64,000 bases of DNA from contig OX387197.1 in NCBI GenBank assembly GCA_947561715.1, forward strand, positions 5,763,001 to 5,827,000, in the 5' to 3' direction. The notes under the pieces were generated by a model. It had not been told where the DNA came from. It made no database searches and was given only the letters and a program-made list of their open reading frames with translations. Of the stretch, positions 46,389 to 59,739 are shown one piece after another. Both the position numbers and the translations under genes were made by a program. Position 1 is the stretch's first letter. The number at the start of each line of letters is the position of its first letter. This DNA is from Ascidia mentula (taxonomy: Eukaryota; Chordata; Ascidiacea; Phlebobranchia; Ascidiidae).

Positions 46389-46576
46389 CAACGACGAACA
46401 ACGACCATTTGACGAAAGGGTGGCTTGACACGACGGTGAAAAATACCTACTACTACCAAGGTAAGCAATAAAATGGGGGGACGTTTTTACGAGATCGAGT
46501 TTCAGATCAACTTTAACTCACAATTCAAAGCTGCTCAAAACAATATGATTGTTAATGATTTGATTCCATATTGCCT

Positions 46577-49500
46577 TCACTTCATCCCCCTTCTGGAGGG
46601 CTCGGAAGCAGTTGGGGGAGGGGGAGGCCCCTTCCTGTGAAGATCGTCGATGAAGGTTCGAAGCAAACTATCGCGTTCCGACTTGATGCAATCGAGAACG
46701 AGGTAACGTTTGTCGTTTTCCAGAACTGATACGATCTCCTTCATGTGCGATGGATTGGACTTGAGAGTGTCCCTTGTTCTGAGGATTGTTTCAGGTTTAA
46801 AGTTTTTTTTTTATTTGTCAAAGTTTTATCAGAAGTAGCAACCTTAAAAAATTTATTGACTTGGCGGACAACAAATGAAAGTTTTAATATTTTTGAAACG
46901 TCTTGCTTTCTTTATGGCCAACAAAGACCCTGTAGCAGATTTAACAAAAATTCCTGCAAGTAATCCTAAGTCGATAGTTTGAAGTTGTCTAGATATACAT
47001 GTATTTCATGCATTTCGATATCGCCAAAAACACAAACGCAGTTTTTAAAAAAAAGTTTTTAAACTGCGTTTATTTTGTTTAAAGCGGCGACATGAACAAC
47101 GTCACAAACAAACGACTTCGAATTACTTACAGGACTTCGCGATCATCATTTTTAAACACCAGTTTTTTCTAGCTCTTGACAATTTCTAGACATTTATTGT
47201 CTATCTTACTTGTGGTTTAACGTCTTGCATTCCCTCAGCAGATCGCGGAAGCTCCCTTTGGCGTCCACTAACTTATCTTTCATGAAATCTTCAAACTCCC
47301 GTTCGCGTTTCTGGAATACACGGGAAATAATGTCAATTTTTGGTAACTTACAAATTATCCCTAGTATGTAATGTGAGCAAACCAAGACTATGCCCCGACG
47401 ATCACTGTCACTTCCGCGAAATAACAGACAGTCGCACTTGCTTTATATATAAGAAACGGCCTGGTATAATACAGGAAAACATACAAGTGAAATAACATTA
47501 ATTTTAAAGGAAAAATGTCATAAAGTGTGGTTAGGTATTAAAAATTACTCACACATCAGCGTTGTCGCACTAATAGCATTAATTTATCGTCAGCCACTTT
47601 AGTGAGTTATTTTGGCTACGTTTTCGAACTTCTACAAACAAGCACACTAAACCGACCCTGTCGCTCGAAGAGAATTTAACGTATCTTGGATCTTCTTTGA
47701 TCAATCTCCTCACATCTTTCCAACGGGATGTGAGGGTTATTGAGCTCGTCTCATCCAGCAACTGCTTGAAACTACTCCTTTTCTTCTTGTTCAAAGATTC
47801 CAAATGACTGGTGAAATATCTGCGCCGAAAATACAATCATTACCAACGTGTGTATGATTTCTATGGAGGAATCACAACCTTTCTTTCTCGTCTCTGGACA
47901 GCAGGGATGCTAAATCCCATCTCCCGTCTTTCTTCAACGCACGACGAACGTCGGACCAGGACTGGTCTGTGTTACGCACCTTTACAAGATAGAAAAAGTT
48001 TTGGCCAGACCACATTTACTTCACATGTGTATTATTTTTGCACGTTGGGTTACGCAAACCCATTCATTGCTCGAAATTTTATTTGGAAAAAAGTACGTTA
48101 TTGTTAACATGGCTGGCAGTTGGGCAAATTTATTTACCACGAAAATCGAAAGAGGTCAAACAGATAGGAGATGCTTGGGAAAGCACAAACCGTTCTGGCA
48201 AAACTGGTTACTACAAAAACCCAATTGTTTAGTGGCCGTAATTCATCCTTACCATGTCAGCGAGAAGAGCTTTAAAATGCTGGACTGCTTCCTCAAGTCG
48301 ATGCTTCTGTCTTTCCGTATCTATCTCTCGACTCATTTCAGCTTTTTCCTTTTCCACTTGCTCTGCGCGAGCTTTCAAACTCTCTTCCGCGCGTCGCTTC
48401 CGTGCGGTTTCGTCGCTCTCATCCACCTGAGGGCAATGTTACATTTTTTGCGATTACGAGACTCAAATTTCACCTTTTAAATTTACAAAAACAAGCCGCT
48501 GTATTATAAAGATATTATTGCCGTGTAACCGATCTTATGTCGCATCAGCTTACTACAGATATGCAGCGATCCATGCCACTAGATTTCCCACGCACTAATT
48601 CCTATTATATATATTTTAAAAACAAATCCCAATACAGGATTACATTAGGGATGGCGACACACGCGTAAGGCAGCAAAACGTACCTTGGATCTGGAGGCAA
48701 CATACTCCTCCCACCATTGCTCCCGCTGGGTGGCGCTCGAAACAGCCGAATAACGAGAGTCCGATTCGATCTTTTCCTTCGCTTTCGACCACCGATTGTA
48801 CTTGTGAACACGTTTATCCCCCATAAGATCGAAGTAATCTTTTTTGATCTGGCGAAAAGGTGTGAAAACGCGAGTTATTGCGGAGATCTGAAGAGTTTCG
48901 GAAAGTTTGGGATTGGAACGTGGAGAGTTGCGTGGCAAAGCGTGAACGGATTATTCATTCCCTTTTTCGGTATTTGTGCTGTGTTTAGTGCTATTATCTG
49001 TACTGTTAAATTATCTGGACTGTGGAAATTGTTAAATTTCTGAACTACTTCCCATAAACAAGCTCTTGTTTCATTTTGAGCAAATCTGTCATGTTGTAAC
49101 TTCAACGCAGGTTTTGTTCAAAAGTAATTGCTTGTTTTAAAAAATGTTTTAATTAAATAAAAAAGTAGCGAAAAGTCGGAACAAACCTGCAAGTTTGCAA
49201 TAATGTTACAATGTTACAGAATTATTTAAAACAGTTTTTTTTACGTACAAACTTTAGTTACAGGTTTATGCAGCTGTTACCCACTTGTCTTTACCGGTCA
49301 AAACTCAGAATGCAAAGTGTGTGCGGACCGTAGTTTGTGCTACGCCATTGCCACTGTACAAGTAAAACAATATGACAGATAGAGAGCGTCTACCTCAAAA
49401 GTTATTCGTGTCTTATACATGAACTCTGGACGAGACTCCGAACCTGGTAGTGCTTACGCGGGCGGTCCGGTCCAGCTAAAAGCTCCATGTAAGAAGACAA

Positions 49501-51245
49501 AAGAACATGAAAATCTTGCTACCTTCTTTAAGTAGGTTTGTTAAACGTTAGTCAAGGTTGTTAACATTCGTGCAATTCCTCAAAGTTCGGATAGGACTTA
49601 ACTGACTTAATAGTGGATTACTCTATTAGGTAACTTCTAGTTTTCGTTAAAAGTTAAATATGCGGGCAACACATGAATTTGTAACAATTCTGTGCTGTCC
49701 ATAGTAAACTAGCTGAATACAGCCAGCATTTAAACGCAAAACACTTTTGCAACATTGTGATGACAATTTGGTGCAGCTCGGAGAGCCACAATCGCCAATT
49801 ATAGGTTTTGGTGACCCCGAAGCCCGGTAATTGGAACGAAAATCCCCGTCATACTTTCTCCGCCTTCAGTTTTAATTCTTCTTCTGCTTGCTTCTTGGTT
49901 TCCTTGAGATATTCGTTAAAAAGCGCCTCGCGGTCTTTCATTTTTTCGACAGCTTTGTATCTCGGGTCTCGTGCGTGGCGACCGGCAAATTCGCTGAACC
50001 CCATCCTAGCAAACAGAAAAAGTCCTGTTAAAAAGTTGGAATGATATGAACTACTTAGATTTGACACCCTAAATATTTAGAAAAAAGATTTTTTGAAATT
50101 AAATCTTAAGTCCTAAAACTTCGAATTTGCGCACAGATTTCTACTGATTGTTAGTCTGGTATATTTAACAAAACACGAAAAATGCAACAAAACACAAGAA
50201 ATTTTTTCACCACCAAATTTAAACATGAACAACATAAATTTTGCACCTTTTAGTGGAGTTGACTTCGGAAAGCAGAACTTTAAATTCTTCCCTTGCTTTC
50301 AAAATCTGAGCCTTCTTTTCTTTCCTCTCTATGTCAGCTCTTGTCCGCACAAACTCATCAAAAACCTGAAGCAAATTTGCGACAAAATTAGCAGCAAATA
50401 GTGAAACGTGAGATACAAAACGCACCTGTTTTCTTTCTTTCGGTGCAAGCAAAGTATATCTGGGGTCAAACACAATTTTATGCAGTTCCTTTTCCCACGT
50501 AGAAAATGCTGACACCTGGTGTATAAAGTGATGTTTGTTAAGCCATCATTGACAACGAAAAATATGGCTTAGAATTTGCTGAAGAATTTTCTTAATTTGT
50601 TGATGAAGGTTCTCTTAACCCAACCATATATAAATTGTGGTAATGTATCCAAAAAAATAAAGGAAATTGCATGGTAACCTTTAAATTCAAGACTGTAAAT
50701 AGTATTTCTTCTTGATTTTTCAATTGGTTATAAAATAAATAGACACAATCCAGATAAAATTGAACAAGGTGTACCAATAAAATATTATTCTTGAACAAAC
50801 CTGTCTTTCCAAGAGCATGTCCTTAAACTTGATAAGTCTTGTTTCAGGAGGAAGTAAACTCCTTTCCTTCTCACCCTGCTTCTCTGCTTCCTGAATCCTC
50901 TTTTCTTCAGAATCAACTTCTCTGTTGCAGAATAAAACAAAGAGTGTTGTCAGGGAGTTCAGAGGCAAACTTGAATACTCAAAGTTAGTGATTGGTTAAA
51001 TTAATCGCTTTGTCAAAAGAGTTTACTCACTTCACAAACATGTAAAACTATTAGCGCACCACTTGTTATGTTAAGTATTTGGAATTTCCTTTTATGAATA
51101 AAAATGGATTCACACCAATATTATCTTATTTGCATAATCATGTTAATATTCTGCATAAATTTTGAAACTAACTTTAATTTCTTCTTAGCTGGTTCTTCTT
51201 CACCCTTTTCTTCAACATCTTCAATCTTTTCTGGTGGTTCTGGTT
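46577..51245 (-). CDS. TCERG1: TCERG1 (CA150), C-terminal 485 residues with FF domains, 11 exons; 5' part not found
   Basis: Exons in gene order: 51173-51245, 50801-50921, 50426-50515, 50247-50365, 49855-50005, 48684-48848, 48253-48426, 47879-47979, 47657-47819, 47210-47310, 46577-46778. Phases join throughout and the frame ends in TGA. The FF-domain region is collinear with human TCERG1: [111 protein letters not shown] and the proline-rich tail [14 protein letters not shown]. The protein couples transcription elongation and splicing; the FF domains bind phosphorylated RNA polymerase II CTD and splicing factors. The N-terminal WW domains are absent from the window. The first visible exon has a proper acceptor, so more exons are expected to the right. 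Confidence 0.95.
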
Positions 51246-52560
51246 CTGCAAAAAAAAAACACAAACAGGAAACCTCTGAAGAGTGAAAAGGGATATGTTT
51301 CAGAAGCTTTTTTTCTTTAACCTCTACAACTAGCTCAAGTTAATTCAGCCTGAATGTACATACATGCCACGTGTGAGGTTATAAAGTGCAAATGTGCACA
51401 TGTAGGACTTTCAAAATATACCTTGCCAAGATTTGATCAAAGAAAATTCGAAAAATTCCTGAAACTTCAGACAGTCACAGGGTTTGGCACCAATGTCATT
51501 TCCTAAATATGCACTAAACTACAAACGTTTTCCCTAGAGCCTATTGGGAAGGAGGTACTGTGTTGGAATGATGAGCAAAGCAAAGTGATTGGTTAAGAAA
51601 GATTTGCTCTACAGTTGCTCCCCTTCAAAGTGGTGAGTACAGAAAACTAAAAGATCTAATATGCAGGAAAAGCAACGAAAGAGATAAATGCAAATCCACG
51701 CAAGATAGAGTAACTACTGACTGGAATGAAAAGGTCGTGTATGAAGATGTCATGTAGGAGCAAGTACAGCAAAAGTTTAACTTAGGAAAAGTTTGAAAAA
51801 TCCTTTACCTAACCATCACTGAACGTAGATGACAGCTCCAAACCCCTATATCTGTTCAACATCTAGGTCCACAATGCAGCTTGACACATCGCAAATGATG
51901 ACGTCGCTGTTGTGCTGCTATCACATGACACGCCCCTGGCTTGTTGCTTGATGTTGTTGTTGTTGTTGTTGTTGTTGTTCCCTTCTGTCTGTACGGATTT
52001 TGCAAGCAGTTCACTTCAGTACTGATGATGAACCCAGTAGAGTTTGAAATGTTTACTAACTTAATATGATCAAAAGCATTTTAGCTTTGGCTTTCCTATT
52101 TAGACTGATCAGCTCCAGATTAGTACTACTACCAGTAGAAGAAATAAACAAGGCGTCTAAAAATGTACTGATGATAAGGCAGCTGTGTTCAAAATGTCTA
52201 CCAAGGATGATTAAGTTTTTTGCACCCAAGCAAGTGTCAATGCATGATGAGCAAACCAAAGCACTTCCAGCATCATATCACTGAGTGCTTCAGGTGAAAT
52301 AACAACAAAATTTTTCATTGGAAGCTTCGAGCCTACCCCTTGCAATGTGCCTGTTGATACGAAGAAACTTTTGTGGATTAAATAAACAAATGGTGTACAG
52401 AATCCATGTGTATTATGGTCCTGTAGAAATGCGGTTTTACAAATGAAGATATGTTGCATTCGAAGAAATAATGATTTGTATTGGCTTGAGTATTGGCATG
52501 CCTCTTCGCCCTTGGGAATATATTAAGACTACTATCAATCCACTATCGTAGCATCCATTC
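51246..52560. other. Upstream intron or flank of TCERG1, no gene recognised
   Basis: No open frame here resembles the WW-domain half of TCERG1. A (GTT)n run lies at about 51953-51979. Otherwise I see nothing assignable. Confidence 0.4.
51953..51979. repeat. (GTT)n microsatellite
   Basis: About nine perfect repeats of the triplet, directly visible. Confidence 0.9.
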
Positions 52561-52569
52561 CTAAATTTG

Positions 52570-53010
52570 AAATAGATATCTCGAAACCAATGCCCAAAGA
52601 AATTAGACCTATTTTGCATCATTTTGCAAACAAAGTACAAAGAAAGAAAATACGCGACTTTATAAAAATCAGACCTATTTTGAATCTTATTATTCTGCAG
52701 TTTGAAAATGAAATAGTTTTTAACCTAAAAATAGTGCAAAAAAGGAAACTATACACATCAACTATAATTCAACCCGAGAAAGCCATTAAAATGCAAATTG
52801 TAAAGTTTTATTTATCAGATGCAACAACTTCGTATTGCTTATATTGGAAATTATACACTTGAAAATCTGTGATCAATCTGAAGAAATTGCCTTTTTCTGC
52901 CCTAGTTGCTTCTGGTCAAGTACAGACCATCTTTTAGCTTTTTCTAATTCAGAAGAAAATTTACCAAAAACCCACAATAAGGATACGGATGTATTTTTCT
53001 TTATCCAAAC
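52570..53010 (+). pseudogene. Old piggyBac transposase relic
   Basis: Translated fragments align with the better copy at 59.74-61.17 kb: KIRPILNLIILQF with KVRPVLDIILPQ, SDATTSYCLYWKLYT with ADATNGYCLFWKLYT, and ENLPKTH with GNLPKTH. The region around the first catalytic aspartate reads ENE instead of DEM. Frames are interrupted, so it cannot be active. Confidence 0.7.
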
Positions 53011-53039
53011 TCCATATGGGTTTAACTAGAAAATAAACC

Positions 53040-56000
53040 AGGATCATGTGGGACATTCACCATCAGAAAAAAATGCCACACAAAGAGAGTAGCCCAAGTA
53101 ATTGGCACAGACCAACTTCGTAAAACCTTCTGGAATTTAGTGAAGCTTTTTATGACAAAAGACCTGGCTCTTCAATTTTTCTTGGAAGTGGTTTTGTTTG
53201 GGACGGCAATAATCGACGAGGGTATTAGACCTGGCTTCCTTAGATTTTACGGCCAGAGGCGGTCTTTGGACCACAGTTCGTCGCAGTTCAAACGAACCAG
53301 ACAACTAGTCTGCCACTGGACGGCGATCTCGCATATCCACCTTCAGCCATAATTACCGAAGAAAATCCTTGCACTGTTAGAAAAATCTAGCAGAGGCTTG
53401 GTTTTACTTTACTGGTCATGAAGACAAGGTAAAGTGCTTGTGCAAGGGTCAAACCATTCATGCAGTGAAACCTTAAACTGTAGAAAAAGGACATTTTGAT
53501 GAGCGAATCTACTGAAAGTAGTTGTTCTCGTTCATTCTCAATGAGAAAACAATGGTGAGGCTCTGATCAAATATTGTTAAACCTGAAATCTACTATAGAC
53601 AAGATTATTCAAATGTAGTTGAATGTTTGCACCCAACCCAAAGGTAAAAACGCCTTTACAGTATTTAGTTGGTTGACGTGTGTTTATATTAAGTGAAGAG
53701 TGAAGAAGTATGGCGTTGGAATATCTGGGAAGCAGACAATGTGGCGGGTTCCAGTCAAAAGCAATTGGAAATGGTTCTGTATATTTGTGACAGTATTGCT
53801 CAGAAATACGTTTTTCCTTCATGAGGTGAAACAGTCTAAATTATTTTTTTGACCTTGCAGCATTAAGTATGGCTGGTGGTACCACCTGGTATGCAATATA
53901 GGAACTCTCCTACTCTCTCATCGTTATAGGATTTTGAACCATGGTGGCATGAATGGAATTGTTGGCCGCATGAAAGAGCTTGTACGTTTGGTATAGAATC
54001 TTTACCCATTCGCTAAGGTATGTAAAATATTACATAATCTTTTTATATTTTTAGTTATACGCCATGTTGCGATGCAGATCTTCAATGCAAAGTTATGGTG
54101 TATAAATAGTGTTGGGAGTTTCTTAGTAAAATGTCGAGCACCAACTTAAATTTGGAAAGCAACAGAACTTTTATGCTGTATGTGGGAGTGGTGGTGATGA
54201 AAGATAGAAATGTGCTGTGCCATAAACGCTTTTTCATTTTCAAAATTTTTCTTTTCTTGTCGCCACATGAGTTTTCGTTTAATCCACTTGTGTTATGAAT
54301 ATAAAAATACGATTCATTTAAAAACATTAGCTGTTTTCCGTTAAAAATTACTTGGGTTGTTTGAAAAATAGTTTGAGATCTGGCTACAAACCTTTGCCAC
54401 AAATCGCAAGATTTGCATTTTATGAAAACCAAACTTCCCATTATATGTTTTTTAATTCCGAGATTGAAAGGGCGCAAATTAAACGGGCTCCCCGAAATCG
54501 CTGAGTTGTACGACCAAAAACATATCGCCTTGGTACGGAAGTATATGGATATCGCTTATCGTGCTCCAATAAAGCGAAAACGTAAATTAATCGTAAAAGA
54601 GCGGTTCCGATAAAACAATTGGGAAATATTTCGCGTCCAACACAGATAAATTTTGCACGCAAAGTAAATGAAATAAATAATCATAAATGCTTTGCCAGCG
54701 CTTTAGAACAACATTATTTGACCCGACGGTGCTGTGCAAATAATATGCCAGCAATATTTTCTGCAAAAACAAACTCTATTTGGTATTTTTGCTGGCATTT
54801 CTCCAGAAGCTCAATCGAATGAACTATTTTAATTGGAAACGGCTCTCCTTTAATAAAACTTTTTGGGGGAACTTATTCGCCTTTACAGGACTACTCTACA
54901 AAAAATATGTGGAAAGTTGCAAGATTTTCCATCCGCGCACTAAATGCGATATCATGTAGATAAGACGTTTGGCTCGGTGATAAACACATAGATTCGGTCC
55001 AACACAATTTGAAACAGCAATATCCCAACATAGACGGACTGCAAAGTGTATCATATACGTGGCAAATAGAACACGTACCACTTAAGAAAATATAAAAGCA
55101 ATCCGTTTTGCAACTATGATGAACGTAATTTAAGACAAATCCAAAACGACCTAGAGCCAACATTTCATCCTAATTTTTAAAACGTAGATGATCTAAAACT
55201 AAAACAACTAACATATATTACAATTTAAGATTAAGAGCACCCCTGTTCAGCAGACCGCAGACCAATGTTCCTGGGCTGCCGAACAAATTGCCAACAATCC
55301 TGGAGATACCTGGATGAGTGATTTTGTCCAGCCTGTTGGCACTAAGCTTTCGGTGGTAATAACATCTGTTATATATTTTACACTTGAACTGTTTGTGACT
55401 GAAGAATACAACAACTATAATGTATGTTGATTATATGAAAATTGCCCAAGTGATTGACACGGACCAACTTCGTGGCACCGTTCGGAATTTCGCAAAGCTT
55501 TTTATGACAAAACACCTGTCTTTATTTTCGTGGAGTGGTTCGGGATTTAGATTTGGAAAACAAAAATTCTACACTTGCATTGTTGTTGACTGATGTGACC
55601 AAAGATTGCGGCGAATGCGACGTGGACGAGTTTGTTAGTTCAAAACGCGACGGGTACTGGACTCCAAGCACTTTCGCGCAGAGTGCAAGTTTTAGTTTAC
55701 CTACAGACCATTTCGATTATATTATCAAATGTATTGAAAGGTAGATACTGTACAGGAAAGGAGTGGCCGGAAATCTTTCGATGCGCATTCAAGGACAGTA
55801 ATCCGTACTGTTCTTTTGGTTGAGGAGCAACATGGTAATTACTGGAACAACTAAATCCACTTATTTAAAAGGATCAAGATTGGAAAAAGTTATACAAACT
55901 GAATGTTCCCAACAAATCTTTGCGTGTTCCCAACAAATCATTAGAACAAACAGTAAGCCACGCTTGTAGAAGTGAGCTCGATATTAATAGTTTGGCACGC

Positions 56001-59000
56001 AAAATGGAAGCGGCGTTCTAAAAGTTCAACAACGCGGATGTTGACAAACGTTGCTCGCAGATAATCGAACGCAGGGGATTATGGAAAAAAGTCAACAGGA
56101 ATTAAAGCGCACTCGGTTCAACGGCAGGAAGCTTAACGGACTGCACGGGTTTGCAAAAATTTACGACGACAAACACCAAGCGCTTGTAGTTAGGAAGATA
56201 CTTCCAAACTCCCAACAAATCTTTGCGTGTTCCCAACAAATCATCAGAACAACCAGGAAGTCACGCTTGTAGAAGTGAGCTCGATATTAATATAGTTCTC
56301 CCATCGTTCAGGGTAGACTTTACCAGCAGGTTGACGGTGTGGCATTGGCCCTGTCTTGTAGAGTAGATAAAGCCCTACAGAAGACAAATTTAGCCGACAA
56401 ACCATTGGCTCTATATAGATGTGCGCATGACCTCTTTTTCGTTTCTCAACCTACAGTCAATTTATGAAAATAAGCTTGTGGAAAGACAACGGGCCAAACT
56501 TGTTTGCGATGGTTTATGGCGAAATTGGCGCTTTAATGAAAAAATTCGTGATAGAGGATTTTGAATCGTACATGGACAGATGTTATTCTGTTATGTCCAT
56601 TAAAGGCGGCTACCAACCTACTAAACCTTTTCATGTGTAAAACGACTTTGGGGATTAAATAGATAAGAAAAGCAAACAAAAAACAGGAAGTCATTTACTC
56701 TTGTGAGAAACCATTTGCAAACGGCGAAGCTCTGTCAAATATTGGTAAACTAAAAATATGCTATAGACAAGATTATTCAAAACTGGTTGAATGTTTGCAT
56801 CGAGCCAACGGTAAGAACACCTTTTCGATTATTTTAGATGGTCGACTTGTGAGTGGAGAAGTATGGCGTTGGAATATCTGGGAAACAAACAATGTGGAGG
56901 GAACGGTTGCTGTATATTTCCGACAGCAATGCTCGGAAATACGATTCGCCCTATGAGGTAAAACCTTCTAAATCAAGCATGTCTGGCGGTACCATCAGGC
57001 AAACTGGAGAAGCTGTTATTTTTACCTTAGAGGCGTTTTGCCATGGTAATAAAAGGCAGTAACCTGTACTGCAGTGTCGTGGTTATCGAGCCGCAACAGC
57101 AACAAAAGCGTGTTACCCCAAAAGGCACACGGTTTAGAAAACTATATGAAAGCGTCAGTCAAACTGATGATGACATAAGTTTTTGTCGAAACGTCTTATT
57201 TTGACATGACAGTGTTAATAACAATATGGGCCAGTCTATTTATACTCAGTATATGAAAGAATTGCAATATTGTCCCGTTCATAAAAACGACAGGAACAGC
57301 ATGAAATGGCATCTGGTAATAGAGATAACATGCCGCCAAAATACGTTTTGCAAAATGCAAGAAAAGCGGCCATTAAAATCGATGTACCACCGGGTAATGA
57401 GGTGGAGGCGCTTATTGCGATTCAAGATAAGCAAAAGAGTTCTTTTTCGAATGAGAAGAATAAATAAGTTGGTACTTTAAAACACGTTAACACGTCGCCG
57501 AGTACAATGCTTTGGTCACAACAATCTTTGGAAATTTTCACGAACGAACTATGCACGATATAATGTACATTGATGCAACCGGAAGCGTTGTTAAAAACAA
57601 TCAAATCATTCGTATTTCTACGCCTATGAAATTGTAGTCAGAAATCCCACCGAAGGCACCGCACCTTCAGCTGTTACGACATCAAAAAATCGATGTACTA
57701 TATTGCTTTGGTCACAACAATCTTCGGAAATTTTTCACGAACGAACTATGCACGATACAATGTACATTGATGCCACCGGACGCGTTGTTCAAAACAAAAC
57801 AGAAATCATTTGCATTTCTACGCATATGAAATTGTGGTAAGAAATCCCAAAGGCACCGCACCTTTAACTGTTGCGACATACGTCACCAATCGGCATAACG
57901 TTACATCAATTTCACATTTTTTAAAAGTGATGAGAATGAATTTGGCGGAAAGACAAAATTTAAACTTGAATATATGATAGAGGATTTCGAATCGTACGTC
58001 GATAGGTGTTATTCTGTTGTATCTGGAGCGGTTACCAACAAACAATTAAACGAAAAACCGTTTCTTCATTCATGCACGAGTCAGTCATCAAAACTATCCC
58101 TCATGAGAATGCATAGTTTCGGCGAACATGAAAGCGCGACGCCTACTTTCTCAAGTCAAAGCACTTGTAACGCAGATATCGTATGCAAACAGCGCAGATA
58201 TCAACTATGTTTGCGGTAGAACCAGATCAGGTAACCTATGACGAGCGTAATTTAAGACAAATCAAAAACGTCCAACATTTCATCCAAATTTTTAACGTAG
58301 ATGACCTAAAACAAAAAGTGCCAACAATCCTGCAGATACCTGGATACGTGATTTTGTCCAGCCTGTTGGCACAAAGCTTTCGGTGGTAATAACATCTGTT
58401 ACATCTTTTACTTATAACGTATGTTGATTACATGAAAATTGCCCAAGTGATTGACACGGACCAACTTCGTGCCACCGTTCGGAATTTCGCAAAGCTTTTT
58501 ATGACAAAACACCTGGCTTTTATTTTCGTGGAGTGGTCCGGAATTTTAATTGGAAAACAAAAATTCTACACTTGCATTGTTGTTGACTGATGTGACCAAA
58601 GATTGCGGCGAATGCGACGTGGACGAGTTTGTTAGTTCAAAACGCGACGTGTACTGGACTCCCAAGCACTTTCGCGCAGAGTGCAAGTTTTAGTTTACCT
58701 ACAGACGATTTCTATTATATTACCAAATGTATTGAAAGGTAGATATTGTACAGGAAAGGAGTGGCCGGAAATCTTTCGATGCGCATTCAAGGACAGTAGT
58801 CCGTACTGTTCTTTCGGTCGAAGAGCAACATGGTATACTTATTTAAAAGGGTCAAGATTGGAAAAAGTTTTACACGCTGAACGAATCAATGCCCCCGCTT
58901 AACACATCCAGAAATGCTTGGAAATCTGGAAATAGGGATGACGTAACATCCAAAAGAGGTGTTAAAGAAAGCACGGAAAATGGCGATCAGGGTAGACCTT

Positions 59001-59290
59001 CCGTCCCAAGCAGGAATTACAACCTCTTGCGATTATGCAGGATGAACAAAAGGCCGACGGCGTTAACGGTAAAAGGAAAGTTGGCCGAACGTTATTGAAG
59101 ATACTTTCAAATTCCCAACAAATCTTTGCGTGTTCCCAACAAATCATCAGAACAAACAGGAAGCCACGCTTGTAGAAGTGAGCTCGATATTAATATAGTT
59201 TGGCATGGCGGTGTTGCGTGCGCAAAATAGAAGCGGTGAATAGTAGGACAACTTTAGATTACGCGGCCGAAAATGTTTGGTTTAGCGACA
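53040..59290 (+). mobile_element. Array of broken copies of a large unclassified element with a MULE-like transposase signature
   Basis: Blocks recur in different combinations. Block one (gacacggaccaacttcgt) lies at about 55448-55850 and 58445-58870, with a diverged copy at about 53098-53350. Block two (cccaacaaatctttgcgtg) lies at about 55908, 56210 and 59110, and again at 63158. Block three (aaagcgcactcggttcaacg) lies at 56098 and 63048. The coding remnants include MYIDATGRVV, then VRNPKGTAP-like text, then TSISHFLKSDENEF and a C-x-S-H-type end. This order resembles MULE-like DDE transposases (DATG motif, then a later Cys-His pair); the assignment is inferred. All frames are broken by stops and frameshifts. 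Confidence 0.6.
57505..57890 (+). repeat. Tandem duplication of the MULE-like transposase core
   Basis: Two copies of about 190 bases (57505-57697 and 57704-57890) both carry ttggtcacaacaatctt, acgaactatgcacgata and acattgatgc. Both encode the IDATG motif. The second continues into the downstream coding remnant. Confidence 0.8.
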
Positions 59291-59458
59291 AACGTATAGA
59301 TGCAGCGCATTGCGTAATACCTAATCATACCTAATCAAAGTACGTTGGCGTACTCACGTGCAATGGATTAGTTACTGACGGACACCCCACAAAAGAAGTT
59401 AATCCAAATAATTAATGATCATAGTAACTATTGGGTTACTGTTTTAAATGTTTTCTCT

Positions 59459-59475
59459 TTAACCCAGGCCCATTT
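59459..59475 (+). repeat. Candidate left end of the piggyBac element
   Basis: TTAA followed by cccaggccca fits the usual piggyBac end, which starts at a TTAA target. It lies about 280 bases before the first transposase fragment. No matching right end was confirmed. Confidence 0.35.
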
Positions 59476-59739
59476 TTGTAAATTTTCCTAATTTTTGTCT
59501 TCAAGTTCAACACTTCATAACTATTTTTCTATAAACGCTAAACGAAAACATAAAACAAATGAAATGTCTGAAATTTATTGAACTTTTCATTTATCGCATT
59601 TTTTTGCATTAAAATATTAGTTCTTATTTACTTATGTTAAAAAATGCAACCCCCTCTACTAAAAATGCTAGTTCCTTTTTTAAAATTGCTTTAACTTTTT
59701 TTCCTTATCGAATTTCAAAATAAACCAACTATTACATGA

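Larger units (their letters stand above)
44140..46576. other. Intergenic region between convergent MAEA and TCERG1, rich in repeats
   Basis: No conserved gene is recognised. It holds a pair of direct repeats (about 44790-44970 and 45890-46085) and a hAT-type MITE. A plus-strand open frame at 46063-46275 has no recognised similarity and overlaps the end of a repeat. Confidence 0.45.

Noticed and set aside
48001..48480. 159-residue plus-strand open frame
   Set aside because: It lies antisense to the TCERG1 exon at 48253-48426; no protein similarity.
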